A stretch of 64,000 bases of DNA, from contig CACRXP010001152.1 of NCBI GenBank assembly GCA_902702965.1, forward strand, positions 56,215-120,214. Reading direction: 5' to 3'. The notes under the pieces are model-generated. The model ran no database searches. It was not told the DNA's origin and saw only the letters and a program-made list of their open reading frames with translations. The DNA is from Spirometra erinaceieuropaei. Taxonomy: Eukaryota > Platyhelminthes > Cestoda > Diphyllobothriidea > Diphyllobothriidae. Position numbers and translations under genes: made by a program. This document shows positions 45,040-56,534 of this stretch, one piece after another; the first letter of the stretch is position 1; the number at the start of each line of letters is the position of its first letter.

Positions 45040-45890
45040 TTGCGCATCGCTTTTTGTCATAAATGGCCCACTAAAATCGCACTTTCATTTCATGGCCATC
45101 TTAATTAGAACAAGAAGGCAAACTGCTAGGAGGCGATAAAGGGGTTGTTGTACTATGCAGTGAGTGCGCCATTCTCAGTTCCTTCCATGAAGTCCTTTGT
45201 GCTTTCTCACTGTGATAGTAAAGAGTGCTCATTTATCGCATAACCTTGACTTAGAAAAGATTATTTAACGTAGGATATCAACTGAGCCTCGATGGAAATG
45301 TAACGTTGCGGGTATCAAAGACGTTGAAATCACGAGTGTTACTTTGAAAGTAAAATATTGCTTTTGAATTAAAGTTCGTGAGAACTCTGCGTATTAACAT
45401 AAAACGGAGTATTTTGGGTCCGCTAGTTTGAATTTCAAAAACTGCGTTAACATCTTTTCCAGTAGCATGACACTCTTCTGTTTTAAATTCTAATAATGTC
45501 TATGATGAAGAAAATTGTGACGCCTTTTGGTTAATGCAAACCTCATGCCCTTTACAGAGGTTTTGTCCGCGATGATCTTTCGAAAGCACGCCTATCTGCT
45601 AGATCCGCTCTTCTTACCACTTACGACGCCGCCCATCCTTGGTAGTTTATTTCCCTTCTTTTGTTGTATTTTTTCGCTCTACTATTCTTCAACGCTATTT
45701 TCATGGCAGTAATTTTTAGATATTACAAACGATCGCATCTAATCATTTCGAAACTCCAATTTCAGTAGTAGGTCCTCCGTCGAATACCAGGGACAAATAC
45801 TTCCTGTGCATTACTTTTTGTCACCAATGGCCTATTACAATTTCATTTCATAGATATCCCAAACAGAACAAGAAGTTGAACTGCTTGGAT
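45040..45890 (+). repeat. Older repeat, copy 1, with roughly 95-base direct repeats at its edges
   Basis: 45060-45135 ('cttgcgcatcgctttttgtc', 'atttcatttcatgg'-like, 'agaacaagaaggcaaactgc') recurs at 45800-45885 ('ctgtgcattactttttgtca', 'agaacaagaagttgaactgc'). The interior 45255-45790 recurs at 47770-49280, interrupted there by a foldback element. The 61-codon frame at 45527-45712 is not conserved as a protein. Confidence 0.6.
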
Positions 45891-46312
45891 GGATGGTCCG
45901 CCCTGGGCCTGCATCTAGGCGTGAAAAATACCAGCATGTTTCGCATTTGCCATGGATATGCAGCCTCGTGAGGCGTGTTCTAATCTGATCTGATCCCGCT
46001 TTGATCCAACACAGTTCCCACGTGACCCGATTTAGGGATATTACAAACGACTGTATGTACTAATAAAAGACGGAGATCACGGACAATTTTTATTTAATAG
46101 GTCTTTCACGAACGTGCACAAAGATAAGTCTTAAAAGAGTTTGTAAATGGCACTGCAGGTTTAATGTTTCATTTCCGCAAATTTCAGCGGGTTTTATACC
46201 TATTAAATGGCATTCGACCTCGATATTCTATGACAAATATCGCTCCTCTTACATGTGCGAAGATTCAATTACGGACAACCTATTTCATCAAGAGGGTAAT
46301 TGTCTACCTAGA
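45891..46312. other. No recognised gene or element
   Basis: This is AT-rich spacer between repeats. Confidence 0.45.
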
Positions 46313-46837
46313 AATGAGGTACTAACTCATGAAATGGTGAGTAAAATACCATAATTAGTCTTCACCCGGAAAGAACTACCTAATTAGCATGGCAATATTA
46401 ATGATTATGCTGCAGAATCCTAAGATATTTCAGTCCCTCCAAGATTATCGATTTCGAATGATCTTATTTTCAGCTGTCTGTAAAAACAGCACTCTGTAAA
46501 AATTGACCATACATTTTGTAGATGTTCGCTTTTTGATTTTCAATACCGCTATATATTTTAATTTATCAAACAGAAAATATATGTGAAAATATTGCCTCCT
46601 TGTGCTTAGTTGGCAGCAACTTCTGTTTTTCCTAAACTGTTAACTTGAAGTGAGGCTATCTTTTGGTTTTAAAAAGAGTTTCTATTCATGACATTTTACA
46701 AGACCGGGGAATGTCTACTCAGGCAGCATCGCATCATTGAGTCTATTAATGCGATTTATAGAGACTAAACCTGATACACACTTATTGCGGACCTATATGA
46801 TTCCTGTAAGATTTCTCCCTAATGGCGTAGATAAATA
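46313..46837. mobile_element. Half foldback element (left arm only)
   Basis: 'tactaactcatgaaatggtg', 'gaaagaactacctaattagc', 'tttttgattttcaataccgc' and 'gtttctattcatgacatttt' follow the left arm and centre of the family in order. The right arm is missing, and another element starts where the centre would continue. It was probably truncated by that insertion or by deletion. Confidence 0.5.
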
Positions 46838-47645
46838 CTGTAATCGATTGATCTCACAAAGTGTTGGCTGAAATTCTGTAATGCGCTTTCAATTAGGAAG
46901 GATTACTTAGGCTTGGTTGTAATAATGATCATTTTGCTGCATACCGCTATAATATTTCGGATTTGGCAGGATGTCGGCTTCTGAATACATTGCTTTTCAA
47001 TCTTCTGTAGAAACCACATTTAGTAAAAAATAACTACTTAAATAGCTTGCCTTTTTTACATTAATTTTTAACGGTCGTGTAAATGTAAATATATTTTATA
47101 GAAAACACAAACAAAATATATTTTCGTTCAGTCCTTTGATAGAGGACCACATTATTATTGTATTTTGTACCCAAAGAATGAGTACAAGTAGGTTTTACAC
47201 ATTTCCTAGTTCCTGAGTAATTTGGGGTCTGATCAGTCGTTGCATTAGCGCTTAGTGATTTCGGTCTACAAGGTGGATGTGTTCCGCGCAAAGAAAATCA
47301 CGTATTCTTCTATGCCTTTAAGAAGATAGCGTATAGTGTTCATACGCTCTTGCAATGGATGAGGACTACGTTGTACATTTTAAGTGGAGCAGTGGTAAAG
47401 GCCAAGGTGCGATGCTTTATGAATGGACATTGCACAATCTTAAAAAATCTCGCAATTGGAAACTTTTAGAACTCTATTATATTAATTGTTTGGGCATAAA
47501 ATATCAAGACGACGTGGATCCTTATCACACGACTGAAAGAACACATATTTCGTTTGCGGTTTCTAAAAAAATTGTTCGAATTTGCAAGACCATCGAAAAT
47601 CAAAATGAATTTCAGCCAACATTTCATGAGATCGGTCATTTACTG
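46838..47645. mobile_element. Foldback element, first subfamily, shortened right arm
   Basis: The left end is mutated ('ctgtaatcgattgatctcac'), then 'gtgttggctgaaattctgta' and 'aggaaggattacttaggctt' match the family. The right end is 'atttcatgagatcggtcatt' then 'tactg', followed by TA. About 190 bases between the 'gaccatcgaaaatcaa' block and the terminal repeat are missing from the right arm. The 136-codon plus frame at 47355-47765 crosses the right end of the element, so it is treated as chance. Confidence 0.72.
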
Positions 47646-47769
47646 TATGTGCGGTTGTTTTACTATCCCGTGAGTGTCCAGTCTTGGATCCTTACAGGAC
47701 GTTCTCTGTGTTCTGTCCCTTCCATAGCGAAAAACGTTCACCTGCTCGCATACCGTCAACTTTGAACGA

Positions 47770-48053
47770 AAAATTGAACCATGGATGTCAACAGAGCCTT
47801 TATGGAATTGTAGCTTTATGGGTATCCGAAATGTTACGCTAACGACTGTCACATTAACATATAAATCCTACCTTTGAATTAATGTTCGTAAGAACTGTGC
47901 GTAATACCATAACACGGAATATTTTTAAAGGTGTATAAAACCCTTTTTCAGTAGCATCACACTCCTCCCTTTTTAAAGCCTAATGATATCTAGAAGGAAA
48001 CACATTGTGGAGTATTTTTTCATAACGCAAACCTCATGCGCTTTTGAAAGATA
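47770..48053 (+). repeat. Older repeat, copy 2, left piece
   Basis: It matches 45262-45560: 'tcaacagagcctttatggaa', 'gaattaatgttcgtaagaac', 'cagtagcatcacactcctcc' and 'gcaaacctcatgcgctttt'. It is cut by the foldback element at 48054. Confidence 0.65.
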
Positions 48054-49048
48054 CAGTGCGTGACCTATCTCGTGAATTGTTGGCTGAAATCCTGAAATGC
48101 GTTTTCGATTAGAAAGGATTACTTGGTCGCGGTTGTAATGCTGATTATCTTAAGTCATACTCTTATAACGTTTCGGACTCGGCAGGATGTCTGCTTTAAA
48201 ATGCACTTCTTTTCAATCTCCTTTAGAAAGCCTGCTCGGTAAAAAATGATTACTTAAGTATCATGCATTTTTCCCATTGATTTTCGATGGTCTTGGAAAT
48301 AAAAATATATTTTATAGAAACCACAAACAAAAATATGCTTTCTTTTACTCAACCAATAGAAAATCACATCTTCTTTACATTTTATACTTAATGAAGGAGT
48401 ATAATTAGGTTTTTAAAAAGTTTCTAATTATGAGACTTTTTAAGACCGCGATATGTCCATTCACATAGCATCGTACCTGGTCGTTTTACACTGCTCCTCA
48501 TGAAATGTACAACATGGTCCGCATCCATTGCAAAATTTTATGGACTCTGTATGATATCTCTTTAATGGCATAGAAAAATACGTGATTTTCTTTACGCAAA
48601 ACGCATGCACCTTGTAGACTGAAATCACTAGGCGCTAATGCAACGAATGATCAGGCTCCACATTTTTCGGCAATTGGACAACTTTTTTAAAACCTACTTA
48701 TACTCCTTCCTTAAGTATGAAATATAAAGAAGACGTAATTCTCAATTGATTGATTAAAATAAAGCATATTTTTGTTTGTGGTTTCTATAAAATATATTTG
48801 AATTTCCAAGACCATCGAAAATCAAAAGGAAAAATGCATGCTACTTAAGTAGTCATTTTTTACCAAGCAAGCTTTGTACAGGAGATTGCAAAGAAGTGCA
48901 TTTGAAAGCCGACATCTTGCCGAGTCTAAAATGTTATAAGCGTATGACTTAAGATAATCAGTATTACAACCGCGACCAAGTAATCCTTTCTAATCGAAAA
49001 CGCATTTCAGAATTTCAGCCAACATTTCACGAGATAGGTCACGCACTG
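48054..49048. mobile_element. Palindromic foldback element, first subfamily (reference copy)
   Basis: This intact copy of about 995 bases has ends CAGTGCGTGACCTATCTCGT and the exact inverse, flanked by TA at 48052-48053 and 49049-49050. The arms match for about 380 bases, for example 'ttagaaaggattacttggtc' with 'gaccaagtaatcctttctaa'. It provides the uninterrupted reference for the nested insertion at 14846. There is no transposase. Confidence 0.92.
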
Positions 49049-49280
49049 TATCATCCGAAGCACTACTTCGGACGCACAACCACCAGCTGGATCTGCCCTC
49101 CTCACCACTTGCAACGGCGCTCATATTCGGTAGTTTATGTTCCCCCTCCTGCTCTATTTCTTTTCCCCCCAATCTTATTACATGTTTTTCCTGGTAGCAG
49201 TAATATTTTGGATATTAAAAAAAACGCATCAGACTACTCCAAAGTGGTTATTTCAATAACATGTCAACCGTCAAACGGCA
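49049..49280 (+). repeat. Older repeat, copy 2, right piece
   Basis: It continues the match to 45575-45760: 'gctggatctgccctcctcac', 'ggtagtttatgttccccctc', 'gcagtaatattttggatatt'. It proves that the foldback element landed inside a pre-existing repeat. Confidence 0.65.
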
Positions 49281-50785
49281 ATGACAATTGCAGTCGGAAG
49301 CATGCATAAAGATAATCTTGCCAAAGTTTTGTTTTTGTTGTTGCAATTTTAAATTTTCCCGTTTTCGCAAATTTGCTTGCCTTTTGCAACAACAAGCTGC
49401 CATTTTAGATCTTTTTTCCGTGAAAAAACATGTTCCTCCAACATGCATGAAAGAAGAACAAAATGAGACCTTTTTCTCATTTTTGCTAATAATGGAGAGA
49501 CGATGTGGAGAACCACAATTCGGCGTCCCATTTGGAATGAGTCACCTCCAGCAGACATGAGGAAAAATAGAATATGAGACCCTCAGACTCATAAAGAAGA
49601 AACCATAGATGACGTTAGACGCCTTGTATTTTTGATCGATTTCACCGGCAACAAATTTACCCATATAAAATCAAGTAGCTTGGGTTTAGGAATATGTAGA
49701 TGCATCATGACTTCAACTTTCCAAATGGCCACTGCGGAAGCTTCCCTTTCTCCTCCAGTTGACTAGACAAATGAGGTATAGGCATTTGGAGATGTTATCT
49801 CTTGATCTGTATTTGTACTTTGACGGCCACCTACGGACTACCTAGCAAGATTTTTAAGGACGATAAAGCCTTTCACTCTCATCCAGCTAGATGAAACCCT
49901 GTCCCGTCCGACGGACTTTATCAACTACCCCTGGTGCTATCAGCAAAAATGACTTAGTGTTCCCGGGAAGAAAAAATAGCAAAGTGCGCAGGTTGGCCTT
50001 TGTGCGAAGCGAAGGCAGCGGAAAGTTGCTGCGGGAGTTCAGCTGCCTTTTTGAGGCGGAAATGCGTCTATGACCGTACCGCTAGCAAAAAACAAAAAAC
50101 CATAGACAAGTCGAGTAGCCCCAGGTCGATGTCAGAAAACACAATAGGAGAGTCACATTAATTTTTTTGGTGACCAAGATTGCAACGTCTGTGTTCCGCC
50201 TGAGCACAAATTTCCCAGGGTACTCTGTATGAATCATTGTTGCTGGTGATGTAGTGAAACCGAAAGAATGTAGTTTTTTGAGTGCTTATGCTTAATCAGT
50301 GTCGATCCTGCAGGGCAAAGAATTGGTTGATGATTTTGAAGGGTTTTTGAAGGGAAAATTTAAATGAATGCTGGCGAGTATACGTCGTTGGTGAGCGTGA
50401 GGATCACATCCGTGTCAACCCGAACGGCCCCGTTCTGCGAGCATATGAAAGGAGAAAAATGCCAACTTCAATTTGTATAAGCATGTTTTGTGACTTTCTT
50501 CTAGCCCATAATAACTTAAATGTCTCGGTGACGTTGAGACGCTTAGTAGTCTAAAAAAGAAACGTTTCACACTGCTTGTAAATAAGGCTCATCTAAGCCG
50601 CCCTCTATGTTAGAGTAATTTAACTTTCTACTGAAGAAACGCCCTTTGCAAATATGCCTGCAGAATTAAAGACAATTCTGTCATAAATACTGCATATGGT
50701 GGCATTCTTCAAGACGATCGTTTCTTTGTGAATAATCAGTAACAACTTCATAAAGTTACGGATTTCACAATTTGCTATAGCCAGA
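49281..50785. other. No recognised gene or element
   Basis: This is a low-repeat stretch. The frames at 49288-49560 and 49891-50073 are open but have no recognised domain, start context or splice signals worth calling. Confidence 0.45.
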
Positions 50786-51146
50786 ATGGCATTATCGACA
50801 AAGAGAAGGGCGATTGGAATGGTCATTTCTGGCTTATTAGCCTTCGTCAGACAGTCATACCCGACCCCGAAGCATGGAACACCCGAGACTCGAACTCGCG
50901 ACCTGTTAGTTAGAAGTCCACGCCTCCAACCACTGGGCCACGAGCCCGTTGCTCTGTCGGTTTTCGATCGGGAATATACAATGGTAGGGACGTTCACTGG
51001 TCATTCATACGGAACTCACTCGTTCCATTGTGCCTTACGGGCTCTCTCTCGAGCCCAACCTGCAGCCGCACAGCGGCGCACAATATAGGCAGAACGGAAT
51101 TACCGGCAGAGACAAGGGAAACTGGAATGGCCATTTCTGGCCATAT
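50786..51146 (-). mobile_element. Composite tRNA-derived SINE
   Basis: On the minus strand a tRNA-like head (50877-50947) shows an A-box TGGCCCAGTGG (50930-50940) and a B-box region GAGTTCGAGTC (50887-50897). The body 'tgcttcggggtcgggtatga', 'ctgtctgacgaaggctaata' and 'aatgaccattcc' follows, ending near 50786. Upstream of the head (51146 to about 51000) lies another body segment, with 'aatggccattccagtttccc' and 'ggaacgagtgagttcc'. The unit therefore looks like two SINEs joined head to tail or one dimeric SINE. A minus-strand open frame of 125 codons is SINE sequence, not a gene. Confidence 0.78.
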
Positions 51147-54100
51147 ATATTTCTGCCCTGTCGATAGGTTTGCAGTCGCCTTACTAGAGTGATATCTATA
51201 ATTATGCAGGGATTTCCTGAGAACAGAACCATCTGGCGATTTTGTGACCTCTTAAAAATGCAGTATCGCGGTGGGGATTTCGACACGTTTGAAGTTTCCT
51301 CTCCGCATGTCCTCTGAGAGCGTAGCTGCCTAAAAGATATAAGTTATTCGCTGAGCATAGCGTCCTGTGGATGTGTTTATTTCGGCCATTAGCTCATTGC
51401 AGATACGCTACCAGCTTACTTTCTAAAGTATTCGTATGTTTGCCTTTGGCACCGATGAGAAGTCTAAGCAGCGTATGCATATAGGCTGACAGTAAGCCTA
51501 TAGAATTCTTAACTAGTATTAAATTCCTACATGTGTGCATAGAAAAGTTATTACAAGTTCTGATGCACAATGCACCCTTTTGGATGCTGCAAATTAAGCC
51601 CATTCGTCGATCAGCTTTACGTTGTAAGTGGAAAGGGCAGCCCCCTGCCTTTGCTAAACGTCTTTTTAAACAGATGTGCTGACAGCAGCATTCGAAGAAA
51701 GGCCTACCGAAAGGTCACCTGGTCTGGGCTATATACTAACTTCTGCAGTTTCGTACCCCTTCAACAGAAACAGCACTTGATCCGCTGTTTGGCGTAAACG
51801 ATCAGGAAAATCTGTTCGGAAGATAGCGTCGATGAAGAATTTTGAAGGTATACAGAACCTGCTTCGCTAAAAGGGGTATCCTAACAGATTTATTGTAGGA
51901 AATCTTGCCGAAAGACCGGAAAAACGCATCATACTGACTTCTGAAAAGAAAACTCTGTTCCTAAAAGTCCCCTTTTAAGGAGTCGAGGTGAGTGAACTCC
52001 CAAAAATGTTCCTTGACCACGCCGTTTCACGGAGATTCCCGGCAACAAGTGTTCAAGTATTGTTTTCGACTAACCCTGTCTTACATGGGGAAGGTTAGGA
52101 TACGCTATCAGCTCAGACCACCTCCATTTGCACGTACTGCTTTACTTGTCTCTGCGGAGCAGGCTGTATTGGTCGTAGGAGTCGACGCCTATCCACAAGA
52201 ATACGAAAACACCTGCCGACATGGCGGAGAAAAGGTGAAGATAAGAGCATACCCAGCCCCATCCTCGCGCACATGATTGATTCCGAGCATCGTGTGCATC
52301 CCAACGAAGCATTTCGTGTTATTTACAGGGTCCCACTTAACTACCCTAAGTGAACGCGTCAGCATATGCTAGGAAAAAGCAGAAACGACTGCCTCAGGCT
52401 ACGTAGGTCAGTCCGTGCGCACAGAAGAACCTTTCTCAGGCTCCGCGCCGACCGTGGGCAAGAATCGATTAACTGCATGCACGTCTCCGCGCCACCTCCC
52501 CCCTTTTGTGACACAGCTCTACGTGACCCCCACTGTCACTTACTACCCCCTCTCTTCCCTCACTCCCTCTTTATTCGCATTCCCCGTTTGTATGAAAAGA
52601 TGAAGCTAATTGTTTACGCTAATCGCTTACATGTTTCAGCTTGTACCTCGTTCTCATATAAGTCCACAGGCCCGATGAGAATTTATCGAAAACACGTGTT
52701 TGCTCGCCAAATGCCCTTCTGAAATGCAAAAAATTTTTGATATTGTTTATGATTTTAAGGGAGCACGAGGCGTGAAGCAGTTTTGTAGGTTAATAAGGTA
52801 TGTCGAAATAGACGAGGCTTTTTAAAAACTCTGTTTGGACACATTACGTGCTTAACACTCGGAGCTACCTAACTGTGTTAAGTATAAGCTGATTTTTACT
52901 GTCTAAACATGAATTTTAGAAATAGACAACTTCTTAACGGTCAGTTGGCCTTGCTGCCACATAGGCGATGGATGACGTGTAACCGTTCGAAGGGATTTTA
53001 CCAAGCCCTAATTGCCCATGAGGGTCACTTCCATTTGGACAAGTAGAATGTTGGCTTGGTCTGGTCTGATCACTAGAACTCATACGTTATCGCGTGTCCC
53101 GCTGTTAGCATATACCTGCCATTTCCGAATGAAATCTTATTTAGCTGCTGAATAAAGTGTCTTATAGTGAAAAGTCGAGAAAAATAGGATAAAATACGTC
53201 AAGAAATCCAGCGCAAAGACAATGTATGCGAGATGCTACCAAGTCGTATAAAATATTAGAGTTCAACATATTTCCAAAGGGAACACTCGCCGTCAGTTCA
53301 CCCTAAGCGGCCGGTTGTTCATTCATTAAAATCAATAAATGGACTTCTACACATGGATCATTCACAAAAATCATATGATTTATGCCTTTCCTGAGAAGCT
53401 TCTGCAGATGACTTTTGCTGCAAATTTTATTTGACTCCAACTGTTAGGTGAGACAATCAAAATGGCATTGTGGCAGCTGGGGGTATCACGCCAAATACGA
53501 GTAATTTCAGTGGGGTTTGCAGACAGGGATATCTCTGCTGCTCGCATATAGTGAACTGTCTATTTCACTCATTTATCAGTTTCGTATTCTGAGGAACCAC
53601 TATTTATAATTCCCTATGTTGGGACACTTAGGATTCGTTTATTTCTACATGAGTACTCATGTGCAAATTTGGAAAGTATAGCGGATTTTGACTGGACTAG
53701 GATTTTTGCTCAAAGTAAAGACCTGAAATTTCAACAGATTCCGTATCACCAAAAGGGGAATGTACTAGAAATTTATTTTACAATAATGTCTATTTATTGG
53801 TATGACGGATTTGACTTATCCGTTCACAGGTACTTTCACGCCGTTGCATTTGACAAACAGTTTCGTTCGGTTTGCTATAACATATTAAATTTTAAACTGT
53901 CTGTTTTTTGAAAAAGAATGCTTCAGAATAGAAAATACATACCGAGGGCATGACTGAAATTCCCCAGTTAATTTGCAATAGAAATTTAATTCCACTTGAA
54001 ACCTACTGATTAAACATGCATAGCAGCAAAATACATAGTAAATGCCTATGCTTCGCGTTAGATGAAATGCCCGTTTTTAGCAAATATTTATCCGTGGAAT

Positions 54101-54807
54101 TTTGTCTGTTTTTGGCAGTAGTTGAGTTATTTGTAACAAAACCGCAAAGCACAAAACGGAACCAGGGATTAATAGTCGACGGTATTTCATGCAAGGCAGT
54201 CAAGTTATTTCATGACTTACGTTTACGCCAAGCGAAGTAAAAGGATGGCCTCGACCAAGGCATTCATTAGCTTAGCGACTAAAGAGGCTTCGGCTATCTT
54301 CCTTTCTTTTTCTGCCGTTTTATCGATATCATTGCGGACATTTATCCGCCTCGCACGCCTAGACAGCTAATATGTACTTTTACGTTATTTATGAGCGTAT
54401 TATTCGATTTGCATCAACGTCTTATTGAAGGTAAGGCAGCTGTCCACCAATGACAGTTCGTGTTTAATAGACGCCGAGGAAGCTTACATTGCTTTGCGCG
54501 ACAATCGCATGCTTGCGCCTTCGTAGAAGGTCATCCAATCCGAGTTATACTGTCTTGCATAATTAAGTTTTACGACTCTTATATCCTTGGTTTTTTACAA
54601 CTAAATCATTATATGTTTCTATTAACTTACGAATAATGTGTTGCTCAAACCAGAGACGTCTGGATTACATTTGGACATGTGCAGGCGACCATTGCTTAGG
54701 CCTGATGGACAGGTGTCAGTTTTTCTAGATCCCATTTCAAGCCGTCAGTAAAATGCACCTCTTTATATCAGTCACTCGAAAGACGTCCATTATGCCTGCT
54801 TACTTAC
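51147..54807. other. Low-repeat stretch without a confident gene
   Basis: Several frames of 60-118 codons exist (51992-52276, 52366-52722, 53669-53911, 54016-54240). None shows a family motif. The 53669-53911 frame looks protein-like in composition but has no supporting splice or start context that I can see. Confidence 0.4.
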
Positions 54808-54844
54808 CTGGTGGTAAGAAGATGTGAAAAAACTGTTTCAGCCC
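54808..54844 (-). CDS. Candidate 37-base exon downstream of 54939-55074
   Basis: On the minus strand 'ccag' precedes GGGCTGAAACAG, and the exon ends CCACCAG followed by the near-consensus donor gtaagtaag. If joined in phase to the exon at 54939-55074 it adds G-L-K-Q-F-F-H-I-F-L-P-P. The donor is strong. The acceptor lacks a good pyrimidine tract, so the boundary is uncertain. No further exon could be followed with confidence. It may belong to a gene of unknown function or be chance. Confidence 0.22.
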
Positions 54845-54938
54845 CTGGTTTGCTTTACTGAGTGGTTTGGGGCAACAGTTTAAGTAAATCGGGGTTGCAC
54901 AGTTTAGACAGGGGGTATTAATTTTTGAATGATCTTAC

Positions 54939-55074
54939 CCTGTCTGACCTTCCGCCATCGCAAGGTGAGCCTCCAAGTTTGCAAGACATGCTAGCGACGG
55001 TAACGCCTTCATTTAGTGCAGTAATTGCGATTTCTGACATAGCAGTAAGATCAGTGCTGTTAAACATAGGTCTT
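54939..55074 (-). CDS. Candidate first coding exon, unknown protein
   Basis: On the minus strand a strong acceptor (ggatttttttgacctctcag) precedes AAGACCTATG, and the exon closes GACAGG followed by gtaagatc, a good donor. The frame is open throughout (45 codons). From the ATG at 55067 it begins M-F-N-S-T-D-L-T-A-M-S-E-I-A-I and later reads G-G-S-P-C-D-G-G-R-S-D-R. An acceptor only seven bases before an ATG is the layout expected where a spliced leader is added in trans, as in many flatworm mRNAs; that is inference. The opposite strand is also open over the same bases (54925-55134) but lacks such signals. I recognise no family. Confidence 0.33.
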
Positions 55075-55674
55075 CTGAGAGGTCAAAAAAATCCAGTCGA
55101 ATTTAATTCAGTGAAATACCCCAAAGGAAGGTGATAACAGTTTGGTGAAATTGGCATCCCATTAATTCGGCTTCAAGTGTTAACCTGCCAATGGCTTCTC
55201 TACCAGATGGGCTTCTTAGCAAAACATAGTGCAACAAGTAAAAGAAAGGCTCGTTATTTTAGAAAATCGGGGCTAAACAGGGAGACCATGCGAACTGAAG
55301 CGAATTCTCGCCTAAATACGGACTCTCGTTTTCTCAGTAAGACTTTTGTGCATGTAGGCACCTTAAGTCAAACATTGTGAGACTTTAACCTAACAGAGTT
55401 TTCGAGATTCGCCTCCTTCTCAGCTCGTTCTTGGGGAAATATTTGTGTATTCCAGCGCTGTATGTGGTCACCTTTAATTTAATTGAAGCCTGAGCAGATA
55501 AAGTGTTTCAGCGCATGTAAATTAGCGAAATGAATTTGCACTAAGATTGGGTCTTACGTTCTGCATATTACGTCAACACCTAGGTAGATGCAGGGACACT
55601 GTTGAAAATAAGGCAAGTTTGTTTGGAATGGTACATTTAAACGCGCTTTGCATTGTTTAGCTTCCAATAGAAAC

Positions 55675-56064
55675 TCAGTTTATAGCCTCTGCGACCCTTT
55701 CGATGTAGTTAAGGAAAGTTTCCACTTCAAATAAACCCCGAGCGATTTTAAGGTAAGTTGTCGGCACGGGATCCAGCGAAGCTTTGTACGCTGCGTCCAT
55801 CAGCTTTTGGATGTTGAATAATCGCCTCCCCGATGAACTCTCCACCTGGGGCGAGTGTGAAAAAACCAACCCACCTTTGGAGAACAGAACCAGCTTAGTT
55901 ACCCGAGTACCAATGCGCGCAAAATCAGCCTTCTACACGAAGACTTGTGAAGCAGGTACTGGTATCAGGGGTCCTGTTTTGGGGTGGCTGCATCTTTGTT
56001 TAATTTCCTCAGAAATAAATGCATGAACTTGGCGTAAATCCTTCGGAACAGGTCTTTTAGGCAT
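55675..56064 (-). CDS. Candidate two-exon gene, unknown small protein (about 91 residues)
   Basis: Exon 1 (56064-55960) starts at ATG in the context gcgaaccATGcc and encodes 35 residues beginning M-P-K-R-P-V-P-K-D-L-R-Q-V-H-A-F. A gtacctgc donor follows. Exon 2 (55845-55675) follows a 'tttttcacactcgccccag' acceptor. It is in the same phase and encodes 56 residues rich in helix-forming amino acids, including R-L-F-N-I-Q-K-L-M-D-A-A-Y-K-A-S and ending E-R-V-A-E-A-I-N before TGA. The 114-base intron is a multiple of three and holds one in-frame TAG. The alternatives are a pseudogene with a single nonsense codon, or a shorter gene. There is no signal peptide or membrane segment. Mixed codon use and charged residues look protein-like compared with most frames in this window. 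I do not recognise the family, and no AATAAA is seen in the next 100 bases. Confidence 0.42.
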
Positions 56065-56534
56065 GGTTCGCGATTTGATTTCAGCTGAAATCTATCAGCT
56101 AATGCGGAGTAACCACGTAATATTCACAACTGACAACAAGTTGCCAGTGGTATACAACTATGTAATTACTCACAATACTGACAACACAGATAGAAGCTCA
56201 GATATTCATATCAACTTTCGGACCGTGCAGGAAAAGGTCTGTTCTGAGAGATTTACTTCAAGTTCGCCCGTTAATTTCCTCGGAAATTAAACAAGGCAAG
56301 TTGAAACTGGAGTTAATATATCAGAAAGCACATGGGGATAGGTGGGAGACCAACTGATGAGTAGAGCCCCTGGCAGCTGCGTCAGACAGCGGCACAGGAT
56401 TGGCAAAACACGCGTTTCTGGGCTTTTAGTTGGTTCCTGTTTTGTCTGTACTGTTAATAATCACATAAGTCGGCGGCTGTATCCTCTGCGGTAGGCGACA
56501 CCGCTTTCTTGCCCACTCTGTGTGCGAAGGCATA
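56065..56534. other. Unassigned sequence upstream of the candidate gene
   Basis: It would hold the promoter or 5' end of the candidate gene at 55675-56064. An acceptor-like 'ctgatagatttcag' lies about 24 bases before its ATG on the minus strand. No core promoter motif is evident. Confidence 0.35.

Noticed and set aside
47355..47765. 136-codon plus-strand frame
   Set aside because: It spans the right end of a foldback element and its flank; sister copies do not keep the frame.
50877..50947. Functional tRNA gene
   Set aside because: A and B boxes are present but the region continues into a SINE body and does not form a clean cloverleaf with an acceptor stem.
50620..50997. 125-codon minus-strand frame
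   Set aside because: It runs through the tRNA-like head and body of the SINE.
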